Below are positions 1-8,660 of a stretch of 64,000 nucleotides of DNA, piece by piece. The position numbers and the translations under genes are program-made. The DNA comes from UBA9620 sp965220695 (GTDB lineage: Bacteria > Acidobacteriota > Vicinamibacteria > Vicinamibacterales > UBA8438): the NCBI GenBank assembly GCA_965220695.1, contig OZ244838.1, positions 930,001 to 994,000 on the forward strand, written 5' to 3'. The notes under the pieces were generated by a model, which made no database searches, was not told the origin of the DNA, and was given only the letters and a program-made list of their open reading frames with translations. Each line of letters starts with the position of its first letter. Position 1 is the first letter of the stretch.

Positions 1-2153
1 TCGGTGAGCAGTTCCGCGAGATCCGGAGGACGCCGGCCGAGAGATCGCGGATCGATCACGAGCAGATCATCGACGTACGTACGGAAGACCTCCGGATTGG
101 GCTGCGGAAGAGGCTCGGCGTCCAACCACGGGTGAAGTTCGTCGTTACGCCACGCGCGCAGGAAGGCCCGCAATTCCGGATCCAGCAAGAGCGGCGCGGC
201 CCATTCCCACCGGTCATCTATGTTCCCGCCCTGCGGGTTCGGAAGCCCGGAGTCCGCCAGAAGCTCTTCCACTCGGGCTCGCACCCAGGCCCGGCGGTCC
301 TGTCCCGCCGGCGCGTCGAGCGGATGCGCGCGATCCGCGAGCGGCAGGCAGGGCAGGAGCAGCAGGAGGAGACGGTGTCGAGACCGGACGCCGGACGTCG
401 ACTGCGTGAGTCTCAACAGTGGCCGCTGCTGCTCGTCGGGCTTTTCGTAGGAGTCGAGCCGGCCTCCCGTCATCAGCCGTTCCGCTTCGTAGCTCAGGAC
501 GGCGCTGACCACGTCCGGCACCACGTTCCAGGCGGAGAACAACAGGCGCTTCGTCGCTTGTTCCTTACCTTCGAACGGTCCCTCCAGCGGCCAGTATGGC
601 ACCGTGGGCGGCATCCACAGCAGGCGCCACAGCCCCCCGTCGATCAGCTCGCCCACCAGCTCCCGCAGCTTTGCGTGCCCGGGGTCGATGCTTCCCCACG
701 AGCGCAGCGTCGCCGCTTTCAGAAACGCCGAGTCATGTCGTTGAAGCGCGTCGATCATCTTGTCGGGCGTGCTGATCGCCTCGTCGACGAGCTCGTTGAA
801 CTTGTAGCCGTGCATGAAGTGCGCGAGGTACGGGGCCGACTTCCAGAACGGCATCGGATCGTGGCCACCGACGGCGCTAAACAGCGCATCGGCAGCCAGG
901 TACTGGCGCACATCGCTGGAGGTGACGGTGGCCGTGCGCCGGTCCTCGGACACCATCGCATCCCGGTCGTCACTGGCCGCGACACGCTCGGTGCGCGCCA
1001 TCACGTCCTGAAGGGAGCCTTCGACCGCGCGCTTCGCAAGCTCGACGCGTCCCATTTGCTCCGGGTCTCCGGCGGCCGCGCGCCGCAGCGCCGCTCCGAA
1101 ACGCGAGAGCTGGTACTTCAACGCTTCGACGCGGGCGTCGTCGTCACCGAGCAGGAACCTCGTCGTGGCCAGAAAGTCTTCGTAGTGATCCTCATGCTCG
1201 ATCTCCGCGTCCGCGGTGTAGAGCTTGTACGGCGTCGCGGAAAGGAGAAGCGTGCGGACGCGTTTACCGTCATGGGCCCTGGCCTGGAACAGCTCCTGAG
1301 CCAGGCCCGCCGCGGGATCGCGTTCCGTTTCGCGCGTGTCGAGCAGCTTCTTGAAGCGCTGGAACTCGTCCAGGATGACCAGATCGGGCTCGAGCGCCTT
1401 GACGCACGCGCCGGCCAGCACGCGGCGCAACTCGGAGATGACCTGGTCCCGCTGGCAACGGGCTTCGGCTGGCCACGATCGATAGCGTCGGAACGACGTT
1501 TCGAGGAGCTCGCGCAGCCTGCGCTGCAGGTCCGGGTGCTCGTGGAACGCCGCCTCGAAACGTTGCCGTATCGTGTCGTCGATGGGCCGCGGGGAGTTCT
1601 CCAGCCGCCAGCGCCAGTCGTCCCGCTTGGTGATCCATCCCTGCAGGAGATTCATGAGCGCCGTGCGCGGTCCCACCAACGGATGGAGCAGTTGAAACAG
1701 TACCTCCCGTTCCCGGCCCTGGCCGGCCGAGTGTCCCATCTTGAACGACGTGCCGGGGGTGAAGCTGACGAAGTTCAGCTTGCTGCCGGCGAGCCCGGAT
1801 TCGCCTTCGCGGTGCGCCAACTCCGTGGCCAGCATCGTCAGCCGGGTCGCCAACGCGAACGACCGTTGCTCTGCCCCGCCCACCCGCAGCTTGGGGAGAT
1901 TGGCGCGCGCGATGCTGCCGTTGCTGCAGATGTAGACGATGTCGATCCGTTCGACGTCGTTCCAGAGGTGATCGATGGCGCGGGCGATGATGCCGCGGGC
2001 GACCAGCGTCTTGCCGAGGCCCACCTCGTCGGCCACCAGAAAGCGCCCGGTGCTATCGCCCGCCGTGAACAGACGGTGGAAGGCGTGCTCCACCGTACGG
2101 CGCTGAAAGGACTTGAGAGGCTTGAGACTCGCCTCGACGGATGGTCGCTTCAT
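1..2153 (-). CDS. SNF2/DEAD-type helicase, partial (3' end beyond left edge)
   Basis: About 717 codons are open and the frame has no stop before the left edge, so the C-terminus lies outside the window. The start is the ATG at 2153, which overlaps the stop of the upstream PLD gene (ATGA). Visible motifs are a Walker A near residues 35-45 (LVADEVGLGKTLVA), a DEAD-box-like Walker B (VILDEFQRF) near residue 260, and motif III LLLSATPYKLY about 35 residues later. This identifies a superfamily 2 helicase/translocase of the SNF2-like type. With the PLD-like nuclease and the DUF6361 protein upstream it forms a tight operon, which suggests a DNA translocase working with a nuclease in phage or plasmid restriction. 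Family is seen; the defence role is inferred from context. Confidence 0.88.
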   Translation of the reverse strand, partial: MKRPSVEASLKPLKSFQRRTVEHAFHRLFTAGDSTGRFLVADEVGLGKTLVARGIIARAIDHLWNDVERIDIVYICSNGSIARANLPKLRVGGAEQRSFALATRLTMLATELAHREGESGLAGSKLNFVSFTPGTSFKMGHSAGQGREREVLFQLLHPLVGPRTALMNLLQGWITKRDDWRWRLENSPRPIDDTIRQRFEAAFHEHPDLQRRLRELLETSFRRYRSWPAEARCQRDQVISELRRVLAGACVKALEPDLVILDEFQRFKKLLDTRETERDPAAGLAQELFQARAHDGKRVRTLLLSATPYKLYTADAEIEHEDHYEDFLATTRFLLGDDDARVEALKYQLSRFGAALRRAAAGDPEQMGRVELAKRAVEGSLQDVMARTERVAASDDRDAMVSEDRRTATVTSSDVRQYLAADALFSAVGGHDPMPFWKSAPYLAHFMHGYKFNELVDEAISTPDKMIDALQRHDSAFLKAATLRSWGSIDPGHAKLRELVGELIDGGLWRLLWMPPTVPYWPLEGPFEGKEQATKRLLFSAWNVVPDVVSAVLSYEAERLMTGGRLDSYEKPDEQQRPLLRLTQSTSGVRSRHRLLLLLLPCLPLADRAHPLDAPAGQDRRAWVRARVEELLADSGLPNPQGGNIDDRWEWAAPLLLDPELRAFLRAWRNDELHPWLDAEPLPQPNPEVFRTYVDDLLVIDPRSLGRRPPDLAELLT

Positions 2154-3991
2154 GAACGCGGCTCCGGTGCGAGCGCTTCCTCGACAGCCATCCAGATAGC
2201 GAACAGCTCGTCCGGCACGATACGCCGCCCTTCAGCCGTCTTCCGCAGGTCGTCGATCAGCCGGCGGACCGGCTCGAGGCGCTCCGGATCTCTGGACGCG
2301 GTGCGGACAAGGTCGTCGAGCAGGGTCTCGCCGCCGCCGCCGACTCCCCAGTCGCCCTTGCCGTTCCCTTCTCCGACATCCTTTGCCCAGCCGAGCACGG
2401 CGTCGAGCCCGCCCAGCAACGCCCTCAGGAACCGCAGGAACTTCTCGGGGCTGTCCAGCAGGGTTCTGAGTACCTGATGAATCCGATCCTCCGGCATTCC
2501 CTCGGCAGGAAGCCGCAGAGTCATGCGGACGTCGTCCACACCGCGCACCGGGACGCTCAACCGAAAGGCGACGAACGCCGTCAGGCGCGCGACCGGCAGC
2601 TTCCAGCGCAACGGTTCCGGCAGCCGGCAGGTCTGATCTTCCGCAACCGAGACGGGCCAGGCTGCGACCTCGACATCGTAGGCGGGCAGAGCCACGCTGC
2701 CGTCGATCGTCAACGTCCAGAGATCACTCTCGGAAACGCAAGTCACTCGCAGTGCGGCGTCCACGAGAGCGTCGCGTGCCGCTTCGAGGCGTGCCCGTGC
2801 GTCGGTCACGCGCTGATCTTCCGTCCCTGTTTCTACTCTCTGATACGGCACGCACAACTTCTGGAATCCGCCGTCGAGGAAGCGATCGATGCCGTAACCG
2901 CTGGCGCCGCCCTTGCGTCCCTTCTTGCCCGTGACCGATGCCATCATCTCGACATTGCTGCCGGCGAACGCCGCCGCGGTCAGGTTCGCGGAGCCGACAG
3001 ACCACGTCACGTTCCAACCGTGCTCGACCGCGATCATCTTGGCGTGCAGCCCCGACGGGCGAGCATCTGCGCCCGTCCCGGAATCGTCCTCGTCCGTCTC
3101 GGCCGGACCATCCTCGGCTTCGCCCTGGGCGGTATCCGACAGGACGAAGACCTCGTTCCATTCGGCGAGAGTAGTTTCCGACAGCTTGTCGAGCTCCTCC
3201 TGTCGGCTCACCAGTATCCGGTCGTCTCCGCTCAACTTGCTGACCGCGTCGAGCCCCGTTTGGTTGACGAACGGGGCTATCGCGAGCGTGCGATATCCAC
3301 GCGACGGCGGGATCCAGGATCGACGCCCGCGTGTCAATCCGATCGCATGGAACTCGATCGGCGAGTCGAAGCCGTCGGGGGCCGGAAACGCGGTTCGCGC
3401 AACCTGATCGGCGAGCGCCTCGACACGTTCCGCAATGCCCTGCGGGATGCGACTGGTGACAAGTTGCGGCAGCGCCAAGAGGAAGTCATGCAGCGGCCGG
3501 CTCGCAGCCACGCGCCGCCTGCTCCGAAACAGGGCCTCGCTGGCCAGTGCGACGTCCCAGGAACGGTCGAACGTGAGGTTCCGAGAAAGGACCGCCACCC
3601 GCAGCAGGTCCTCCGCCGTTTCGTCCGCCGCCGTGAACCGGGCCACCCACACCTTGGGATGGAAGGCGCCGCGGTGCGGCGCGCGCACGGGATGCACGCT
3701 CGACTCGAGCATCGAATACAGCGACCGCGCGCCGCGCGGAATCGCGATGCCCTTTTCGTCGACGAAGGCATGCACGCGGTCGCCGGCGTCCCGGATCGCC
3801 TGATGCAGCCGAAGCGGATCGGCCAGCAGCTCCTCCAGGCCTCCGTCGGGGTGTACGAGCACCGACAGGGGCAGCACGAGCAACGCTTCCAGATCGAGCG
3901 TGTAGGTGGTCAGCACGGCGAAGTCGAGGCGGTACCCGCTCGGCGGGCGAATCAGCTCGAAGGCGGTGGTGCGGGAATCCGGCGAAAGCAT
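2150..3991 (-). CDS. Phospholipase D-like (HKD) nuclease-family protein
   Basis: This 613-residue protein has two PLD-type half-sites. The first is FHPKVWVARF followed by SRNLT (about residues 105-140). The second is LHAKM followed by GSANLT (about residues 315-340). These match the HxK...(S/G)xN pattern of PLD-superfamily phosphodiesterases found in bacterial defence proteins and some restriction nucleases. A Gly/Asp-rich linker sits near residues 290-310. The gene is flanked by 1-4 base overlaps on both sides: the DUF6361 stop overlaps its start, and its stop overlaps the helicase start. Translational coupling and co-function are therefore likely. Phosphodiesterase fold confident; substrate unknown. 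Confidence 0.82.
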   Translation of the reverse strand: MLSPDSRTTAFELIRPPSGYRLDFAVLTTYTLDLEALLVLPLSVLVHPDGGLEELLADPLRLHQAIRDAGDRVHAFVDEKGIAIPRGARSLYSMLESSVHPVRAPHRGAFHPKVWVARFTAADETAEDLLRVAVLSRNLTFDRSWDVALASEALFRSRRRVAASRPLHDFLLALPQLVTSRIPQGIAERVEALADQVARTAFPAPDGFDSPIEFHAIGLTRGRRSWIPPSRGYRTLAIAPFVNQTGLDAVSKLSGDDRILVSRQEELDKLSETTLAEWNEVFVLSDTAQGEAEDGPAETDEDDSGTGADARPSGLHAKMIAVEHGWNVTWSVGSANLTAAAFAGSNVEMMASVTGKKGRKGGASGYGIDRFLDGGFQKLCVPYQRVETGTEDQRVTDARARLEAARDALVDAALRVTCVSESDLWTLTIDGSVALPAYDVEVAAWPVSVAEDQTCRLPEPLRWKLPVARLTAFVAFRLSVPVRGVDDVRMTLRLPAEGMPEDRIHQVLRTLLDSPEKFLRFLRALLGGLDAVLGWAKDVGEGNGKGDWGVGGGGETLLDDLVRTASRDPERLEPVRRLIDDLRKTAEGRRIVPDELFAIWMAVEEALAPEPRS

Positions 3992-5199
3992 CAGGCGGCG
4001 AACCCCCGGTGCAGGTCGATCATGAACTGCCGGACCCGAAACCAGCGGAAGTCCATCCGCCCGACACCGACCCCTGGCGTCCAGTCCACCAGGCGATTCC
4101 GGTTCGCCAGCCGCGCCCGTGCGCGCTTGAGAAGGCGTTCGCGTTCGGTGACCAACGTCCGCAACCGATCATCGTCGGCGATCCCGGCCGGAGCCAATTC
4201 GGCGATGCGTCGCGACCAGCTTTCGATGAAGACGCGTTGCGGATACGGGAGGCGCCCACCACGCCGGACGACCAGTTGCCAAAGCGCATCGGGCTCGAAG
4301 GGGCTTTCCTCGTTGGCCTCCCGGGCGGCCCACTCGGCGAGTTTTCCCCGGAACGCATCGATCGACTCGGCCTCGTCCGAGTCCAAGACGTCACGCCGAC
4401 GTTCCGCCACGAGCAGGTTGTAGAGCAGCGGCACACCCTCGACGTGGAGCGAGAACCGCCGCGCCAGCTCCAAGGTGTCTCGAATCCCGTCCGGAGCGCG
4501 CAGCGCATCGGGATCGTCCCAGACGTTCTCCGCCGGCGAGTCCGATCCGTTCCGAACCAGCCATGCCAGCAGGGTGCCCGCGCACCGTTCCTCCACGCGG
4601 CCGCGCAAGAAGTCGGCCTCGTCATGGGTCAACGCGAATGACGCTTCCCAGGGAAATCCCGCCGGCGGCTTGGGTAGTCGCGGATGCCAGTGCGCTTGCT
4701 GGCTCCAGATCACGCCCGGATCGTCCGCTCGCCCCACACCGCCGCGGCCATCCACGTGCGCGTCGAAGCGCGAGTGGTACGAGCCCTGGCTCTGCTGGGG
4801 CTGAAATATGCCCCACCGCGTGAGCGCGCTCCAGTAGAGGGAGCTCGGCAACCGTACGAGCGACCCGCGAGCGACCACGCCAATAACGCCCTTGGCATCT
4901 TCGTTCTGCTCGAGTCGCCCGATCAGATCCAATTCCGCGGTGCGCGCGGCCCGCTCTACATCGCTGCTCCTGACCTTACGAGCCTCGAGCCTCCGGTAGA
5001 TCCACGGAATGAAGAGGACGTACCGCAGCCGTGTCTGGATGTACGACGTGCCGGGAAATAAGGCGTCCGAGAGCGCGTCCCGCAGGCTCCCGAGCCCCAT
5101 CTCGTCGAGCGTGCCCTGCTCCTTGAACAGATCCAGCACGCGCCGCATCTTGTCCCGGTCGCTCGCCGTCAGGTCGAGCCATGTCAACGTCGCCTGCAT
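3991..5199 (-). CDS. DUF6361 family protein, first gene of helicase/PLD operon
   Basis: A 402-residue protein. Its N-terminus (TWLDLTASDRDKM, then GTLDEMGLGSLRDALSD, then LFPGTSYIQTRLRYVLFIPW) is characteristic of DUF6361. No catalytic motif is obvious, and there is no signal peptide or membrane segment. It is the promoter-proximal gene of a three-gene operon with a PLD-like nuclease and an SNF2-type helicase. From memory, DUF6361 proteins recur beside PLD and helicase genes in defence-rich regions, which is why I treat the set as one module. The molecular role is unknown; it may be a target-recognition or adaptor subunit, which is inference. Confidence 0.85.
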   Translation of the reverse strand: MQATLTWLDLTASDRDKMRRVLDLFKEQGTLDEMGLGSLRDALSDALFPGTSYIQTRLRYVLFIPWIYRRLEARKVRSSDVERAARTAELDLIGRLEQNEDAKGVIGVVARGSLVRLPSSLYWSALTRWGIFQPQQSQGSYHSRFDAHVDGRGGVGRADDPGVIWSQQAHWHPRLPKPPAGFPWEASFALTHDEADFLRGRVEERCAGTLLAWLVRNGSDSPAENVWDDPDALRAPDGIRDTLELARRFSLHVEGVPLLYNLLVAERRRDVLDSDEAESIDAFRGKLAEWAAREANEESPFEPDALWQLVVRRGGRLPYPQRVFIESWSRRIAELAPAGIADDDRLRTLVTERERLLKRARARLANRNRLVDWTPGVGVGRMDFRWFRVRQFMIDLHRGFAA

Positions 5200-5376
5200 T
5201 TGGCTACCTTTCGCACTTCGGTAATCGATTCAATTGCACGCAGCGTGGCGCGCCGGGCGCTTACGGCCGGATTCTGTCGTCACGAGAGTCATTCGGACCT
5301 CCTCGTCCGTGGACTCACGACCTTAACTTAGCCGACTGTCCAGATCTCCGGGTCCACCACAATCGAGATCTGCGCG

Positions 5377-5634
5377 ATGGCGACCGGGCTTGGCGCGAGC
5401 GGGGGTCGCGAACCCAGCGAGCCGGCCGAGCCGGGGTTCGCGGGAGGCGGACACCACGCCGACGGGGAGATCTACGACGAGGAGCGTACGGTGCTTCTCA
5501 CCGGTGAGGTTGAGAGTTTCCTGTTCGGGAATCCGCACTCTCTGCTTCACGCAAGGGTCGCGGACGACGGCAGCGGCCGCGCTTTTGGGCGTGGAATGAC
5601 GCGCGAACAATCGCGTGAAGTCGCGCAGGCCTGA
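5377..5634 (+). pseudogene. DUF6152-like protein remnant
   Basis: The reading frame contains HHADGEIYDEERTVLLTG followed by EVESFLFGNPHSLLHARV. This resembles the DUF6152 core (HHxx...YDxxxxVTLTGxVxxxxxxNPHxxxxxxV), a small periplasmic family common in Acidobacteriota. The normal signal peptide is not recognisable upstream and the C-terminal half is missing, so this is probably a fragment or a strongly diverged copy. No neighbour depends on it. The rest of 5200-5865 shows no convincing gene. Confidence 0.45.
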
Positions 5635-5724
5635 CGCCTGGTGTCAATGGCAATCGAAAACTGCACACTTTCGGGCGAGGTTTCTCGGGGGGAGCGAACG
5701 TGCTCCCGTTGATACCCACTGGGG

Positions 5725-5773
5725 GTGTTGGGCTGGACGCAGGAACCGGAGCGCCCGGAGTCCAGCCCAACAC
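5725..5773. repeat. Perfect 13-bp inverted repeat (stem-loop)
   Basis: The arms GTGTTGGGCTGGA (5725-5737) and its exact complement (5761-5773) are separated by 23 bases. It lies about 90 bases upstream of the antitoxin start at 5866. It has no U-tract, so it is not a classical intrinsic terminator. It could be a transcript hairpin or a recombination end. Confidence 0.6.
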
Positions 5774-5865
5774 GCGCCTCAGTCCCGGCCTGCTTGACTC
5801 TGCCGAACCACGGTAGATATCATCCCAAAACGTTCCATCCCAATATGCTGACGGAGGATGCCGCG

Positions 5866-6372
5866 ATGGAGAAATATAAACGCCTCGGCGAATACCTGAC
5901 GGAACAGAAGGGTGACTGCTGCACGCTGCCGTTCATCAAGATCGAAGAGATCATCGGTGGCTCGTTGCCGCGGAGTGCCAGGAACCACCGTGCGTGGTGG
6001 GCGAACGACAAGACCCACCCGCAAGCGCAGAGTTGGATGCGGGCAGGTTGGAACTCGGAAGGGCCTCCCGACTTCGGCAAGGGGCAGGTCCGGTTCCTTA
6101 GAACCGAGAACCTGCATCGCCTGACGCAGATCGGAAGAGAACCGCGCGCGGTCACCGTGCGCAATCTGGATGCAGCCGTGGTGGCGGGACTCAAGCAACG
6201 CGCGCAGCGAAACGGCGTACCCCTCGAACGAGAACTGCGAACGCTCCTGACCCGTGCGTCCCGCCCAGGTCGATCCGAGTTGCTCGCGGAGGCCGACCGC
6301 ATCCGAGCCATGGAGCCCGGTCAGTTGACGGACAGCGTGTCGTTGCTGCGCGAGGACCGCGACAGCCGATGA
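5866..6372 (+). CDS. Antitoxin: DUF7662-like domain fused to FitA/RHH-type domain
   Basis: The start is chosen at ATG 5866 because ACGGAGG lies 8-9 bases upstream; the longer open frame upstream has no such site. Product 168 residues. Residues 1-75 (EKYKRLGEYLTEQKG, then ARNHRAWWAND, then AQSWMRAGW) match the DUF7662 pattern. Residues 90-130 (AVTVRNLDAAVVAGLKQRAQ followed by RELRTLLTRA) are a ribbon-helix-helix of the FitA/VapB antitoxin type. The stop overlaps the ATG of the PIN toxin at 6369, the usual antitoxin-toxin order. The N-terminal domain is unusual for a VapB/FitA antitoxin and may supply extra DNA binding or toxin control. Confidence 0.8.
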   Translation: MEKYKRLGEYLTEQKGDCCTLPFIKIEEIIGGSLPRSARNHRAWWANDKTHPQAQSWMRAGWNSEGPPDFGKGQVRFLRTENLHRLTQIGREPRAVTVRNLDAAVVAGLKQRAQRNGVPLERELRTLLTRASRPGRSELLAEADRIRAMEPGQLTDSVSLLREDRDSR

Positions 6373-6788
6373 CCCGGGTTATTGATGCCAGCGTCGCCTG
6401 TAAGTGGTTCTTCAACGAGCCGCTGTCGGCCGAGGCGCGCCGGCTAGCGGCGTCGGACGCCACCTTCGTCGCACCGGACATGATTCTGGCGGAGTGCGCG
6501 AACGCCGCTTGGCGGCGCGTGAGGGACGGCACGGTCACGCCGGCGCACGCGAGGGCGTTCCTGGACTCGCTTCCACTCTGGTTCGAGGCGTTGTCGCCAG
6601 CCGCCGAATTGCACAAGGCGGCGTTCGAGATGGCGCACGAACTCGGTCACCCGGTCTACGACTGCCTGTACCTTGCGCTGGCGGAACGGGAGCAGGCGCT
6701 CGTCGTCACCGCAGATCGCATATTCGCGGCTTGCGTCGGCGGCTCGCGGTGGAGGAACCTGGTCCAAAATCTGAGCAGCAACACGTGA
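6369..6788 (+). CDS. vapC: VapC-type PIN-domain ribonuclease toxin
   Basis: A 139-residue PIN protein. The first acidic residue is in VIDASVACKWF, the second in ILAECANA, and the C-terminal cluster is in YDCLYLALAERE and VVTADRIF. These are the Asp/Glu positions that hold the metal for RNA cleavage. The ATGA overlap with the RHH antitoxin upstream indicates translational coupling, as in VapBC/FitAB operons. Autorepression by the antitoxin complex is expected from the family. Confidence 0.9.
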   Translation: MTRVIDASVACKWFFNEPLSAEARRLAASDATFVAPDMILAECANAAWRRVRDGTVTPAHARAFLDSLPLWFEALSPAAELHKAAFEMAHELGHPVYDCLYLALAEREQALVVTADRIFAACVGGSRWRNLVQNLSSNT

Positions 6789-6956
6789 TGCCGACCGGCG
6801 TCGTGGCCGGGTCCAGGCCCAAGGCTCGTGCTCAACCCGCCGCACGGAGAGAAGGATCCACGCGGCCGGCCCGGAATCCGGGGACGTGGCGGCGCTGTGA
6901 TGGTTGCCGGGGTGGTAGCGGCCAGCGTTAGCGTCGGGCTCGTCAGATCATCCGAT

Positions 6957-7085
6957 TTACTCGCCTTCGGGCGGCAGCTGCGCCTCCAGGATCCTTACTC
7001 GTGGCGCCAGCACTCGATGTAGGTCATTTAGGTGCCGCGTTAGCCAGTCGTGCTGGCGCGCCCAGTCCGCCTCGTTCTCGGGATC
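6957..7085 (-). pseudogene. C-terminal fragment of a DUF4268-like protein
   Basis: On the minus strand the frame ending at 6957 reads DPENEADWARQHDWL then LNDLHRVLAPRVRILEAQL. This looks like the C-terminal end of DUF4268 proteins (W-x-x-QHxWL ... Lxxxxxxxx-RVxxL), which often occur in defence loci. Only about 40 residues survive. At about 7085 the homology stops and a cas3-like fragment begins on the opposite strand, so this is a rearrangement junction. Assignment from a short match, so tentative. Confidence 0.4.
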
Positions 7086-7636
7086 TGCGTCATTTCGGTG
7101 TCTCGAATCGCGGTGGCATCTACGTGAACCTTCTTGGCCTGGAAGCCACACGAGGGCTCATTGCCGATCACGTGACGTGGACCATCCCGGCGATGAACCG
7201 GATGCTCGTCGAGCGAGCGACCCATCCGGAGATGCTGCGCGAGCTGTCTGAGACGCTCGGAGGGCGCTGGCTGTCGCACGAGGCGAAGGTGTTTGGTCTG
7301 CGGGCAGCGGAAGCCGGCATCGCCAGGACCCATGCGCTCTCGCGGGAAGAGCCGTTCGATGAAGACTTGGCTTTCCCTGACCTCGACGAGAAGGTGCGCA
7401 CCCGGCTGGGTGAGGATGGGCCGCGTATCGTGCTTGCCGATCCCGTGCCAGGACCGTTCGGCACGCCGGTACAGACCTTCAACCTGCCGGCGCATCTGTT
7501 CCGGGGCACGCCGCCTGGGAAGGAGGAGATCAACGCCGCGCGGGTGGACCCGGCGTCGGCAGGTGGCTTGATTCTGAAGGTCGGCGGTCACCGACTGATG
7601 TACGACCGGACCGGGATTCGTCGGGCGAAGCCTTGA
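7086..7636 (+). pseudogene. cas3: C-terminal fragment of cas3 (type I CRISPR helicase-nuclease)
   Basis: About 180 residues resemble the C-terminal accessory region of I-E-type Cas3: VNLLGLEATRGLIADH, WTIPAMNRMLVERATHPEML, FPDLDEKVRTRLGEDG, VPGPFGTPVQTFNLPAHLF, LKVGGHRLMYDRTGIRR. The HD nuclease and helicase motifs are absent, so the piece cannot function. It stops normally at 7636 and is followed by hicAB and then a broken cse1, preserving the cas3-cse1 order of I-E operons. The open frame extends left to 7001, but 7001-7085 looks like unrelated DNA. The assignment rests on residue-pattern memory; the neighbouring cse1 remnant supports it. Confidence 0.68.
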
Positions 7637-7712
7637 CGGTTTGGGATACTGGTTACTAGTGATCAAGACGTAACGCTTGCACATATTGCAAGCATTTGTT
7701 AGCGTTCCAACG

Positions 7713-7967
7713 ATGACGGGGAAGCAGCGCAAGACGCTGACGGCCGTCTTCCGTGATCCAGTGTCCGGGACCATCGAATGGGCGGCACTCGAAGGGCTGC
7801 TCATCGCTGCGGGTGCACGGGTGATCGAGGGCCGGGGGTCACGGGTGCGGTTCGAGAAGGATGGCGAGGTCGAAACGTTCCACCGCCCGCACCCGACCAA
7901 GGAGGCCAAGCGGTATCAGATTCGAGCCGCGCGCGCGTTTTTGGAAAGGATGGGGATCACACCATGA
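7713..7967 (+). CDS. hicA: HicA-like mRNA interferase toxin
   Basis: An 84-residue protein from ATG 7713. It has the HicA pattern: a compact alpha/beta domain with WAALEGLLIAAGARVIEGRGS and RVRFEKDG, then FHRPHP carrying the conserved His. The last base group (ATGA, 7964-7967) overlaps the hicB start. The order hicA then hicB is the standard operon. The pair sits between two CRISPR-cas remnants and looks intact. Confidence 0.83.
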   Translation: MTGKQRKTLTAVFRDPVSGTIEWAALEGLLIAAGARVIEGRGSRVRFEKDGEVETFHRPHPTKEAKRYQIRAARAFLERMGITP

Positions 7968-8296
7968 CGAACACCATGACTTACAAGGGGTACTCGGCCC
8001 GGATCGACTATGACGGCGATGACAGCGTGTTCACCGGCCGGATCGCGGGCATCCGCGATGGGGTCGGCTTTCACGCCGATACCGTGGACGCCCTTCGGGA
8101 AGCCTTTCATGAGGCCGTAGAGGACTATATCGAGACCTGTGCCGGGATCGGCAAGCCACCGCAGAAGCCCTATTCGGGCCGGATGATGTTTCGCGTCAGC
8201 CCCGAGGTACACCGCCAGGCCGCGCTCGCGGCGGAACTGTCCGGCAAGAGCCTGAACCAGTGGGCCGAAGAAGTACTCGACCGTGCGGCACGGTGA
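7964..8296 (+). CDS. hicB: HicB-like antitoxin
   Basis: A 110-residue protein with the degraded RNase H-like HicB domain (YKGYSARIDYDGDDSVFTG, then DALREAFHEAVEDYIETC). A C-terminal ribbon-helix-helix (FRVSPEVHRQAALAAELSGK, then LNQWAEEVL) serves DNA binding and autorepression. It is coupled to hicA by a 4-base ATGA overlap. Confidence 0.88.
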   Translation: MTNTMTYKGYSARIDYDGDDSVFTGRIAGIRDGVGFHADTVDALREAFHEAVEDYIETCAGIGKPPQKPYSGRMMFRVSPEVHRQAALAAELSGKSLNQWAEEVLDRAAR

Positions 8297-8660
8297 CCGG
8301 TCAGAAGTGAACCACGCAGGTTTTTCTGGCCGGTACGGGAGCTGGGTGCCGTGCCATGCTCGTTCGCTCGACGTCTGCAAGATATGGAATCAGACACGGG
8401 ATACGACACACGGCTGTGGGCGCCGGCTGTGGGCGCCTTCGCCGCAGCGCAGGCCGAGGTCCCAGGGACCGCGTAGCCGAACATTTTTCCAACCTGCCTG
8501 TCCGGTTCTCCCCTGCCATACGTCCTCAGAATAGTAAAGGCGGCGCAGCTGTTTTTACCCTAAGCGGACCCGATGTGAGCGGTGAAGGTACAACTTGCAT
8601 CGCCAATGCACGGAGGAACGGAATGGACTGCACCCCATCTTAACCGTTGACCACCCGGCC
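8297..8660. other. 364 bases without a supported gene
   Basis: No open frame here resembles a known family. The stretch separates hicB from the cse1 remnant. It contains a short tandem duplication, GGCTGTGGGCGCC (about 8411-8435), and no CRISPR repeats. Confidence 0.6.

Noticed and set aside
1..3991. Calling the helicase plus PLD pair Mokosh.
   Set aside because: Mokosh has an RNA-helicase-type protein with kinase or fused PLD; here the helicase is SNF2/DEAD-like, the PLD protein is separate, and a DUF6361 gene is part of the operon.
132..4423. Long plus-strand open frames (132-2477 and 2477-4423).
   Set aside because: They are antisense to the helicase, PLD and DUF6361 genes, whose motifs are clear; the plus-strand products are Arg/Pro/His-rich and match nothing, as expected of GC-rich shadows.
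5725..5773. Possible integron attC site: arms contain GTTGGGC (GTTRRRY) and GCCCAAC (RYYYAAC).
   Set aside because: The order is GTTRRRY first and RYYYAAC last with a perfect palindrome, opposite to attC and lacking the extrahelical bases; no integron integrase or cassette series is nearby.
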